Shown: positions 1 through 9,900 of the stretch, one piece after another
Position numbering within the stretch: position 1 is the first letter of the stretch
Layout: the number at the start of each line of letters is the position of its first letter
Assembly: GCA_027625915.1 (NCBI GenBank)
Contig: JANTQA010000070.1
Location: forward strand, 10,297,001-10,361,000
Direction: 5' to 3'
DNA: 64,000 nucleotides
Origin: Anaeramoeba flamelloides
Lineage: Eukaryota; Metamonada; Anaeramoebidae
Notes under the pieces: generated by a model
What the model saw: only the letters and a program-made list of their open reading frames with translations
Told to the model about the DNA's origin: nothing
Database searches by the model: none
Position numbers and translations under genes: made by a program

Positions 1-1194
1 TTAACATGTTGACAAATTTTGATTGTAAGAAACATTACTGAAAAATATTTTTTAAGTGTCACCAGATATTGTAACTTTGAAAACAAAACATCATTCACTG
101 CTCTATTTGTTAAAAGAAAAAGAACCCAAAGTAATTCAGAGTTGAATCTTTCATTTTTCAATTTTTTGAACATTTTTTTGATTAAATTTTTGGTTTTTAT
201 TAAATTTTGTTTTGGATCTAGAAATGTGTTTATACGAATGAGCGAAATTAATCAAACAGTAAACCAAAAAAATAGACCTGAGTGGTTTGTATTTGAAACA
301 AATCTATTCTTTTTTAGAAGACCAAACACGAAAGATCACCTTTCCAGATAAATTTGTTGAAATCAAGAATGAAAAAAAAAAAAGATAAAAGCCTATTTTC
401 GAAGATTGGTTTTCTTTATCTTCTTAGTTTGTATTCATACAAACTATTTTTTTCCTTGAATTTCTAGCCCCATTACTATTTATTATTATTTTATAAAACC
501 TTTTGTGACAAATTTGCTTTCAAAATTCTTTTTTAAAATATTTTTATCAAACAAAGCCAAAACAAGGAATACTATTTCAAAAATTAAAATAAAGGGGTTG
601 AATTCTTGGAATCAAAAAAAAGTTACAAAAGATTCAAACCAAAATAATTGAAAAATTCAAGAAAAAATTTCTATCAGATTCAGAATTTATTTGAGTTCTC
701 GTTTTAATGGAAAATAAATAATTATAAAATCAAACGAATTTGTCTAATAAATCTTTATTTCTGAAGAATAATTTAATAAATATCCTATTTTCTGAATCCT
801 ATCAAGAATTAGATGAATTAAAGAAAATAGGATTTTTAAATTCATTTTGGAAAATTCTTTAGAAATAAAAAGTCATTTGTTACTTCAAAAATTTTACAAA
901 CAAAAAGTATTTCCATGATGAATTAAAAATAAAACCAAATTAAGAAGAAGTAATTAATCAAATGTTACAGATAAGATCAAGAAATAAAAGATTTGTATTT
1001 ATTTTTTTTTGATCAATCTTTTTCATTTTTTTGAATTCCGTTTTTTTAGTTGGTATGAAAATATATCATATTATGGATATATTCCACTCCTGTATTTATG
1101 AAATTATCAATATATTTGGTTAAAGAAATGATTTGAATCATTCATTTTCACATAAATGATTGACACTCAAAATTTGAAAAATGTACTTACTCCC
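1..1194. repeat. ~1.2-kb dispersed repeat, copy 1 (TTAA-bordered right end)
   Basis: This block resembles 44400-45720 in the same orientation. Shared landmarks include the TAGACC...AAACAAATCT...AGACCAAACA...GATCACCTTTC series near 270-345 and 44690-44765, and AATCAAATGTTACA near 957. The right edge reads GTACTTACTCCC followed by TTAA (1195-1198), matching the terminal motif of the TTAA-flanked element at 52257-53625. The left edge lies outside the window. The frame at 19-351 lies inside this repeat and is not treated as a gene. Confidence 0.5.
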
Positions 1195-1215
1195 TTAAAT
1201 TTGGATTAAAAAAAA

Positions 1216-1815
1216 TTACAAAAAAGAGATATTCAACATTTTGTTATTTTTGTTTTCTGAATATTGATGCTTTAAAAAAAAATCATGCAAAAAATGAAGA
1301 GAATAAAGTGTTTTTAAGATTGTGGCAAATTCACTTACATTTTCTAATTGTTTAAAGACAATGGGGTATTTGATTTTATAATTTGTTGTTTGTTTGCTTT
1401 GGTAACTAAGAAAGACTTTTTCAAAGACTTGCTTATCGCTAAAAAAGGCTGACTCTTGCAGTGAAGTCCATCGATCTGGAGTTTCGGCATAAGGATCTGC
1501 ACCGTGTTGTAAAAACAGAACAACTGTGTCAAAATTGTTTTGGTGGATAGCAATCATTAATGGAGTAAAACCATCTTTGTTTCTAATCTCAAGATTGAAA
1601 TCTTTGTTTTCTTTTAAAAAAGTGGTCAATTTTTTTATTTGAGTATTATTTGTCATTTCAAAAAATTCTTTGTTGACATCCAAAACTAACTTGTCTTCTG
1701 TTTGGCTTCCTTTTTCTTTTTCTTGTTCTTGTTCTTGTTTTTCCTGATTATTCTCGTTTGTTTTTGGCTCCTTTTCTTCCTCATTTTTATTTGTTGTGTT
1801 TGTGATGTTACTCAT
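1216..1815 (-). CDS. ANKRD13-like ankyrin-repeat protein, first exon (partial gene)
   Basis: Likely a ubiquitin-binding endocytic adaptor of the ANKRD13 family, based on family resemblance only. The ATG at 1815 opens a ~45-residue K/E/N/Q-rich leader. Two ankyrin repeats follow at about residues 60-135, with NKDGFTPLMIAI, LFLQHGADPYAE and then W-x-S-L-Q-E-S, which resembles the ANKRD13 signature GW-x-x-L-x-EAV. A stretch then leads toward where the family has its DFY-x-x-KWEF block. The frame stays open to 1216, but a strong donor (AAAAT|GTAAGTG) puts the exon end at 1339 in phase 0 (159 codons). Residues after it look like intron translation. The next exon, which should carry the GPCR-chaperone-like domain, is not visible and probably lies beyond position 1. 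The intron seems to hold the repeat at 1-1194. ANKRD13 assignment is moderate; ankyrin content is clear. Confidence 0.65.
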   Translation of the reverse strand: MSNITNTTNKNEEEKEPKTNENNQEKQEQEQEKEKGSQTEDKLVLDVNKEFFEMTNNTQIKKLTTFLKENKDFNLEIRNKDGFTPLMIAIHQNNFDTVVLFLQHGADPYAETPDRWTSLQESAFFSDKQVFEKVFLSYQSKQTTNYKIKYPIVFKQLENVSEFATILKTLYSLHFLHDFFLKHQYSENKNNKMLNISFL

Positions 1816-3150
1816 TTGATATTACTCGTTTTTTCTGTTCAAAGTTTGAATACAAAAGTACGTTCGAACTATTTTAAAAACAATTTTTAAATTAATAAGA
1901 ATAAAAAATGATTTTTATTTGTCTGACTCTTTTGTAAAGTCCATAAAATATTAATTTGTAAGATATTTTTATTTTTGAATTCCTTTCAAATTCAAATCGG
2001 AAAATATAAATAAAAAATCGGGGTTTTGGCTTTTTGAGGTAATGAAAAATTACAAATTTTTGCTGATTGATCGAAATTAAATTTTATGGAAAGAATTTTG
2101 ATTCAAATTGAGAAATAGAGTGTGTGAGTTCATTTTTACAGAACTGAATTTTGGTATATTTGGAAGTAAACAATGTACAATAAAAAATTCCTGTTGTTTC
2201 AAATTTTGATTGAGAATTTTAGGTTAGGGTAATTTAATTGGGTTTATTTAGATACCACATCAATGATTTTTTAACACGTAATGCAAATAACGATATGAAT
2301 TGCTATTTGTTTCCTATTTGTCAAAATAAATAAACCATAATTTTGTGAGAAGATTTCAAAAGTTTCTTGTTTCCACTTAAAATTTTTTTTTTTCTGAAAA
2401 ATTGCTTTGGGTGAAGTGGAATTTTTAAAAATGTGAGAACTTTCTGACTTGAATTCGGACAAAGAAAATGTTAAGAACAATCTTTTAGATTGGTTTTGAA
2501 ACTGTGAAAAAACTTTGAATTGATTACAATTTGAAAATACTTTGCTTAGTAAGATATTCAAATTATTAAACTTGTTGGATCTCCAAAAAAAATGTTTCTA
2601 GTTGTTTTTGTATTCACTTTAAAAAGTGATTAAATAAAATTAGATTTTGTTTTTGTATTCAAACCCTTTAGTAAAGATTTAAAATATTAAGGTCTCTTGA
2701 TATTTTATGGTCTGTGAATATTACTTGCAGAAAAAAAAGTATATTTATTTCAGGAATTAAATGTTGATTCAAGAGATCGTGTTAAAATTTAAAATTTTAT
2801 GGTTTTTTATTGGAAAATTTCTTGTTCGAGTAAAGCAAATCTATAGATAAAACCAAATTCGAAATTTAACTTGTAAAGGTCTGATTATCAAACTTTCCTT
2901 GATGATAGTTGTATCCAAATTATTTTCAATGTTTATATCGTTGGATTCGAGTGTGTCAATAGACTAGAATATGGTTTGGATAAATATCCACATAATATCA
3001 AAAAAAAAAAAAAAATCAAAATATATTTTATTTTGTTTCATTCTAATTTCAAAAAATTTATATGATCTATGATAATAAAATTTTTACTTCTTCAAAAAAA
3101 AAACTTTTCAAAAAATTAATTTAATCATATGTGGAACTACACTGAAAATT
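1816..3150. other. A+T-rich tract, no gene seen
   Basis: Upstream flank of the ANKRD13-like gene. It contains only homopolymer-rich sequence and stop-dense frames. The 96-codon frame at 2271-2561 (minus) shows no domain or splice context and was not accepted. Confidence 0.5.
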
Positions 3151-3575
3151 TGATTTCTAAACCCCATTTCAAAAATTATGTCTCACCTGAAAATAATAAT
3201 TTGAAAAAAGAAATTGATTTTCTTATGTATTCAAGAACAACTAATAATTCAATTTAATATTGAAAATTTACTTTTTAATTATTCGAAATATATAAAAGAC
3301 TGGTATTTTAAAAATTTTGATAAATATCATTACAGTCAGTTTCACTTTTAAGGCACAAACTTTCAACGAAATTTAAGGCACAAAAAAAATCTCAAATTAA
3401 GGCACAAAATTTTGGATTCTAGTAAAATAATTTGTAAAAATTAAAAATTCCTAATTTTGTGCTTTAATTTGGGATTTTTATTGTGCCTTAAATTTTGATG
3501 AAAGTTTGTGCCTTAAATTTGAAACTGACTGTATAAAACTAAAAAATAAAACCAAAAAATAAAAAATAGCTACAC
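3150..3575. repeat. Dispersed repeat containing a MITE (paralogue at 58130-58345)
   Basis: Both loci share CCCATTTCAAAAATTATG, ACCTGAAA, ACTAATAATT and the trailing ACCAAAAAATAAA. The copy here is interrupted by the mariner-like MITE at 3333-3531; the copy at 58130 is not. The second locus therefore approximates the empty site for this insertion. Confidence 0.55.
3333..3531. mobile_element. Mariner-like MITE, young subfamily, copy 1
   Basis: 199-bp near-palindrome flanked by TA dinucleotides (3331-3332 and 3532-3533). Ends are CAGTCAGTTTCACTTTTAAG and its inverse. Each arm carries repeated AAGGCACAAA motifs. A TA target and CAGT terminus are typical of Tc1/mariner non-autonomous elements. 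There is no coding capacity. Confidence 0.85.
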
Positions 3576-4061
3576 ATGTGTAAAAATTGAAAAATCAAAT
3601 ATTCCAAATTTAAGGATTGAGAAGTTTCTCCATTGCTATGGCCTCAATAACATCGAAGAAACAAATTTCTATAATTTTATTAAGTATTTACTGATTTTTT
3701 TTAATAAATATTTCACTTTTTTGTTTTTGAGATGCTTTTGAAGATCGGAATTTTGGAAATTTTTTACTTTCTTTTTAGGTGGTATTGTGAATTACATTAA
3801 TAAAATCAATTTTTGTGGTTGAGATGGGTTTTCACTAATGAGTTGCTATGAGGTATACATAAACCTTAGTTAGCCAGCAAAAAAACACTTTCTTAAAAAT
3901 AATGAAGAATTAGAAAAATCATTTTTCCTTCTTTTTAGTTTCAAGTAAATTCCTTATCAACAGATTTTTTGGATAAACCTTTTGGCAAAATTCATCATAA
4001 CTGACTTTAAGATAAAAATACAATTTAAAAATAATTAAAAAGCTCCAACAAAATAACAATA

Positions 4062-4257
4062 CAGTCAGTTTCACTTTTAAGGTACAAACTTTCAACGAAA
4101 TTTAAGGCACAATAAAAATCTCAAATTAAAGCACAAAATTCAAATTCTAGTAAAAACAAATTGTAAAAAAAAAATTCCAAATTTTGTGCCTTAATTTGAG
4201 ATTTTTTTGTGCCTTAAATTTCGTTGAAAGTTTGTGCCTTAAAAGTGAAACTGACTG
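4062..4257. mobile_element. Mariner-like MITE, young subfamily, copy 2
   Basis: 196-bp palindromic element between TA dinucleotides at 4060-4061 and 4258-4259, with the same terminal CAGTCAGTTTCAC and internal AAGGCACAAA units. Open frames on both strands here (4147-4423) are by-products of the palindrome. Confidence 0.85.
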
Positions 4258-4439
4258 TATTGTTATTTTAGACTCGAATATTCTTGTATTGCCCTTAATA
4301 TCCAAGATTCTTACAAAAAAGAATTTATTTAAAAATAATTTCAAAAAAGTTTTTAGAAAAAGTGAAAAGTTGTCAACAAAGCTTGTCATTCAGATATACT
4401 TGAGTCTTGGTGTTAAAATCTAAATTTAGTATTAACAGA

Positions 4440-4870
4440 TCTTTAAGTTCAAAGAAAGTTTAATGAAAATATAAATTTCCAGTTAAGTTAAATCGTACGC
4501 ACCATGTTTGAAATAGCTTTAATACATTTTCAAAAGGATTTCTGAAATGAAAAGTTTGAAAAAAATGAATTTTAGGGATTTCAAGTACAATTCAAATTTA
4601 AAAACATTACAATCTTTGTAAAAGTGCCTAAAAAAAAAAATTTAGAACAGATTGAGGAATTATTTTGATGTTTAAAGATGGGAAATGAAAAGTATGAAAT
4701 ACTAAAATCATATTTTAATATGGATGCACAAGATGGTAAAATTGTGTAAATTGTTGGAATTGTGGAAAATTTACCAATTTTTGTAAGAGATATTCTGAGT
4801 TTTTATATTAAATTGGGATTACGAAAGTCTTTCAACAGGGTTTTTATCAATAATTTCAACCTATTAACTG
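4440..4870. repeat. Dispersed repeat (paralogue at 48640-48980)
   Basis: Same orientation as 48640-48980. Shared blocks include GTTTAAAGAT, GTTGGAATTGTG, AAAATTT and the run AATTGGGATTA followed by a related tail. Diverged, non-coding, family unknown. Confidence 0.45.
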
Positions 4871-4879
4871 AAAATATTA

Positions 4880-5071
4880 CAGTCAGTTTCACTTTTAAGG
4901 CACAAACTTTCAACGAAATTTAAGGCACAAAAAAAATCTCGAATTAAGGTATAAAATTTTGGATTCTAGTAAAATAAATTGTAAAAAAATACAAATTTTG
5001 TGCTTAATTTGAGTTTTTTTTTGTGCCTTAAATTTCGTTGAAAGTTTGTGTCTTAAAAGTGAAACTGACTG
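4880..5071. mobile_element. Mariner-like MITE, young subfamily, copy 3
   Basis: 192-bp palindrome with TA at 4878-4879 and 5072-5073. Same termini and internal iterons as the copies at 3333 and 4062, with which it forms a cluster of three within 1.8 kb. Confidence 0.85.
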
Positions 5072-5565
5072 TATCTTTAAAATTAGTTTTTTTTTTGTTT
5101 CAAAGTCCCTTAAAGTGATATTCACTTCTATTTATTCAAATTTTTAAATCAGTTTAAACTCATATTAGACTCTGTAAAAACAATATCTAGAACACACAGT
5201 GAAATTATTTTGATTCTTTGGGAAGAATCAAAATTTTTTCAAAACTTTCTTTGTAAGTTTTTCATTTTTTATCACTTAATTATTTTTTTCAGAACTCGTT
5301 TTGATTATTGATTGTGAAAAGTGCCTGTTTTGTAACAGGTTCATATAATTCTTCCCAATGTTGTTAAAATTCTTCAACAACACCAAAAATCAATTGATCA
5401 CTCAAGTTATCCATTTTTTATCACCCATATCTAATCATGCAAAGGTCAAATTAAAAAAAAAAAACACTCTTGGAATCTCATCGTTCTCAAACTGTCTTTT
5501 TTCTCTCAATTTTTTGATGTGATTAAATATTATCAAAAAGATTTTTCTAGGATTTTAGCAATACC

Positions 5566-6140
5566 TTGAGGTTTACAATCTCTAAAATCCGAAAAAAAGA
5601 TTATGTTTGTGTCGTTTGTGACCATTTGTGAATTTGGTTCTTAGCTGATAGATCTTGGACTTGTTATGAGTTTTAAGAGTAATACAAAATGGAAATTTTT
5701 GACAATTTATTTTTTTTTATTCTGAAATCTGAATTGAAGACTTTTATCTTAATTGATTAGAACACAAGTTGTAAAAAAAAATATTTTGTTTGTGGGTTAT
5801 TGTTGATCGAAATTTTTAAAAAGGTTGGGTTTTATTTGGATCTTTTAAAAAAAAAATTTTTCATTTAGTTTATAGGCAAAAAAGTAAATGAAAATTTTCT
5901 TCAACAACCCAAAAATCTAAATTTATTCTTAAACATCTACCAATCTATTTTAATCTTAAAGTCTTCTCAATTCAGATTTCAGAATAAAAAAAAATAAATT
6001 GTCAAAAATTGACATTTTGAACAATTCTAAAAATTCATACAAAAGACAAGACGGATCAGTTAAGAACCACATTTACTAGTCTCTATACCCGAAATCAAGA
6101 TAATCATTTTTTAAATTATTGCTATTGAGAACCGTAATAA
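5566..6140. mobile_element. Fold-back element, T2 family, short copy
   Basis: Long inverted arms of roughly 200 bp. The left arm starts TTGAGGTTTACAATC and contains TTGGTTCTTAGCTGAT and CTGAATTGAAGACTTTTATC. The right arm (about 5925-6140) carries the reverse complements. The same arms occur at 20219-21560, where the borders are intact TTAA; here they are eroded (TTGA on the left). Confidence 0.65.
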
Positions 6141-6295
6141 ATTAAAAAAAAAAAATTTTTAATCTTTTATTTATCATATAGTAGAAACAAAAATTCAAAA
6201 AAGCTGATAACAAATAGAAGAAACCTAAAAGTTCTGAGTTGAAAAAATAAAAAAAAAAAAATATTGTTATTTTGTTATTAGATTAAAAAAAAAAT

Positions 6296-6367
6296 TGGAT
6301 AAACGGAGAATCGAACTCCGGGCCTCCTCAATGCAAATGAGACGCGATACCACTTCGCTATTTACCC
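6296..6367 (-). tRNA. tRNA-Ala (anticodon UGC)
   Basis: A 72-nt cloverleaf reads on the minus strand from 6367. The acceptor GGGTAAA pairs with TTTATCC, and its G3:U70 wobble is the alanine identity element; the discriminator is A. The D-arm is GCGA...TCGC. The anticodon stem closes loop TTTGCAT, giving UGC. The T-arm is CGGAG-TTCGATT-CTCCG, which includes the B-box promoter. A T-run directly after the 3' end fits a Pol III terminator. No intron is seen and CCA is not encoded. It lies about 580 bp upstream of, and divergent from, the TRIM-like gene. Confidence 0.95.
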
Positions 6368-6946
6368 GTTATTTTTAAACCTATTTTTAATTTGATAAAA
6401 TAAAATATTATCAATTCTTCCAAGATAAATAAAAGAATTTGTTTGTTCCAAAATAATCTATTTAAATTGGAATATTCAGACAATCGACAACTCAACAATA
6501 AATTCTATGAAAAAAATTACATTAAGCTACGACAGTTCTACAACATTCAAACAAAATTACCAGATCTCAAAATACCTACATTAATTCTTTCGAAATAAAA
6601 ACTTTTCATAAAAACCAGACTCCAGAAAATATTAGAGTAACTCTAAAGTCAAAAAATAATCAAAAATACCTGTTACTATTTTATTCAACATTTATCGAAT
6701 CATAAACACAATAAATTTCAATCAAAATATTCTTCACCTTAAAAACCTATGATGAACAATAATAAAACGAAAACGAAAAAGTAATCATCTCTGTAACTGT
6801 TAGTATATATCACTTAATGTTTCAGAGAACTTTTCTCCCAAATTGTAGCAAAAATAAAACATCAAGTATTGTGTTTCCAAAACTCAAATTATTTTTTCTA
6901 TTTCTTTCTTTTGGTTACAAAACCCATTTTTTTTTATCAAATCAAG

Positions 6947-9900
6947 ATGTCTTCAACACAACAAAACATTGAAAAACAAAACAATTCAAAAAAGGATCAA
7001 ACTAGCAATTTAAATCAAAACAATGAAGCAACATTACCCATTTGTGTTGAATGCAAATCAAACCCAACACATTTTTATTGTCCTGTTGAAAAATTGCATC
7101 TATGTTATGACTGTAATTTAAAATACCACCCAACTGAATTTATTTATAAAAAGCATCAAGTACATTTTTTTGAGTTGGAAAGTAATCATCCCCAAAGTTT
7201 TAAAATTTTATTCTTATTTTTATCTTCTTTTACGATTTTTTGTAATTTTTCTTTCTTTTTTTTTTTCTTTTTCTGATACTTTTTTTTTGGAAAAGATCAA
7301 GTAAAAAAAAAGAAAAAATCTTCGAAAAGACAAATAGTCATTTAGAAAATTGAGGCTATGTAATGTCTTTGAAAAAAAAAAATTCTTAAAAAAATCTACA
7401 AAGCCTGTTTTTTCTGTGTTTAAAATATAAAAAATTCGAAATTCCAAAACTAGAACAATAGCTGTTCATTTAGAGCAAAAATAATTTACAGTTCATTCAG
7501 AGTTAACCTCAACAAGTAAGGGATAAATGAAATTACAAAAATTTTTTATTGAAAAACCCGTTTGTCAAGATCGTTTGTGTTTTTTTTTTATTAATACTAT
7601 TCATTGCAAAATAAATGAAACAGATTTTTCATACATCTTTCCAAAAAAAGATTTTTAAATAAATGTTACATTTCGAATTTTTAATTCTAAAAACCAAAAA
7701 AATCCTACTTTAAGAATTGAAGTCTTTTATGATTTATTTTAATTCTTGAGAATTTGATTATTTTGGAAAGCTTAAGGGATTAGGGTCACCATAGATTTCT
7801 CTATAATCAAAGTATATTGTAATTAGGTGTAAATGATATTAGTGCACTATGTCTCAAATAGCTCTAAAAATCTATTATAAATCTTATTGCACAATAAATT
7901 ATTTTATTTTTTACTAATGATCAACTATTGAAAATTTTCATTTTGGAAATTTTTTTTTAATTCCTTTTCCAAATCCTAAAAATAGAAACCCAAAATACAG
8001 TATTCTGGTATTTAATAATTTAGATTTAGAACTTCCAAAAGTAACTATTTTTATAATTTTTTAATTTCAAAGGTTAACTCAATAATCATCAACATAAAAG
8101 CACAAAGACTGATTATTTTTGTTTGCTTTTAATAAAGGTTCTTGTAGCATCAATATATTTGCATGATTTGAGAAATAATTTTTCAAAAAAATTTATTCGA
8201 CAAGTAATTATTTAATTTTTGAAAAAAAACGAATTTTTTAGCAACTAATCTAGATTTCACCACAAATTTAAGAAAGATATTTTGTGACTTTGTAGTCTGA
8301 ATATTGATAATTCAACCTTTAAATTTATGACGAAATGCAGATTTTATTCTGAAATTGTTGAGTTTTTTACTAATACCTAGATCATTTTTAATTGATGAGA
8401 TCAACAAATATTACTACTTGACTAATCGATTTTTTAGAGACATTTGAACCATGTAGCACTAATGTTGTTAAACCCAATAACAACATACTTTGTTCCTAGA
8501 CTTCTCCTTGGTAGACGTTAATCCCTTAAATGAAAATTTTGATCTTTTTATTTTACAATTAAAAGTAGTCGTGGTGAAACAATTTATTACGGAAATCAAA
8601 GTAAAATTTTTTCCTTACCATTAAAGAAAAAAAGTTCAACACATTTTTTAATTGAAAACCTTAATAGAATCACAAAAACCTAAAAACAAAAAGCCAAATC
8701 AATTAAAACAAGAAACAAATTAAGTTTAAAGAAATAATTCATAATATTATTTTCAATCGAACCAACAAAAACAATTTGGATTTCCTTTTATATCGAAATC
8801 AAAAATTATTAAGTAGTTCCCTAATAAAAGAACTTTTTTTAGAAACATCTAAACTCTTTTTCAGTCAAAGGGGCCCAGTTTTATTGAAGAAATGGAAGAC
8901 ATTCTATGAGTTTAATTCATTACTCTTATCAAACTAAAATTTTCATTTTTTAGATCAAAATCATTTTTTCTCATTTTGTAAAATTTTGTTTTTTTGCAGT
9001 TTTCGCTTTTTTTTTTTTTTTATTTTTTTTTTTAAAAAATTAACTTTGAAAAAAAAAATGTTTGAAAAACGAAATAAACATTAAGAAAATTTAGGCTTTG
9101 TATATTCTTTTAAAATTCATACATTTACAAGTAAAAAATCTTATTATCAACAATTTTAATTTCCTAAAGAAATTGAGAATTTTGCACGAGACGTTCCAAT
9201 GAAAAGACCCAAAAAATTTTTTAACATTTTTTTTTTTTTTGAAATTTATGGTTTGTTCAGGGGTTTCTTTTATAATTATGGACTCTTATAAGAAGTTTAT
9301 TATTTCTGGTATTTCTAAATAATCTAAGTTTGGTTGATTCTTAAAAATAAAGTGACTTTTTCATTTTTGGCTGGGCCCCTTTGAGTGAAATGGAGTTTAT
9401 ATATAACATTTTTATAACAAAATTTCCTTTTATATGATGATTTTTTCAATATTTTTTGAAAAAAACATTCTTATAACTGTGTTTATTGTTTTGATTTGGA
9501 AACAATCTCCTTGTTATAACCTGAGTTTGGCCTGGAAGAATGAAAAAAATGAGATTGTTGGAAGTGACATAAGATGATATTAATCGCCGTTCTTCGAACT
9601 CCACAATATCATCTTAGCACCAGAAAAATCTCATATTTTGAGAATGGAAGGAGAATCAAAACGACTAAATATAACCGGTGATTGTTGAACAAATGAAACA
9701 ATATGAGATGCTATTTAGTTTTTAACTCGGGATCTAAAACAATAAAAAAACTAACAAACGAAAACAAAATTTGACCCAAAACAACTAATTTGTAATTTTT
9801 TAATGGTACTTTAAATAACTTGTTTTTCAAAGGATCTCTTTCTCACCAAATGGAGTCATTGAAAACATTGAAGTTAAAAGTTACATTTTCATCCATTAAG

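Noticed and set aside
4147-4423. Open frames on both strands (and at 4910-5125)
   Set aside because: They are created by the palindromic MITEs; both strands read similar peptides because the arms are inverted repeats.
3331-5073. CRISPR-like array from three regularly similar repeats
   Set aside because: Repeats are 190-200-bp palindromes with TA borders and unequal spacing in a eukaryotic genome; they are MITEs.
6869-6946. Upstream ATG for the B-box protein
   Set aside because: It adds a T-rich Phe/Tyr leader; the ATG at 6947 has an A-rich context and starts the hydrophilic protein.
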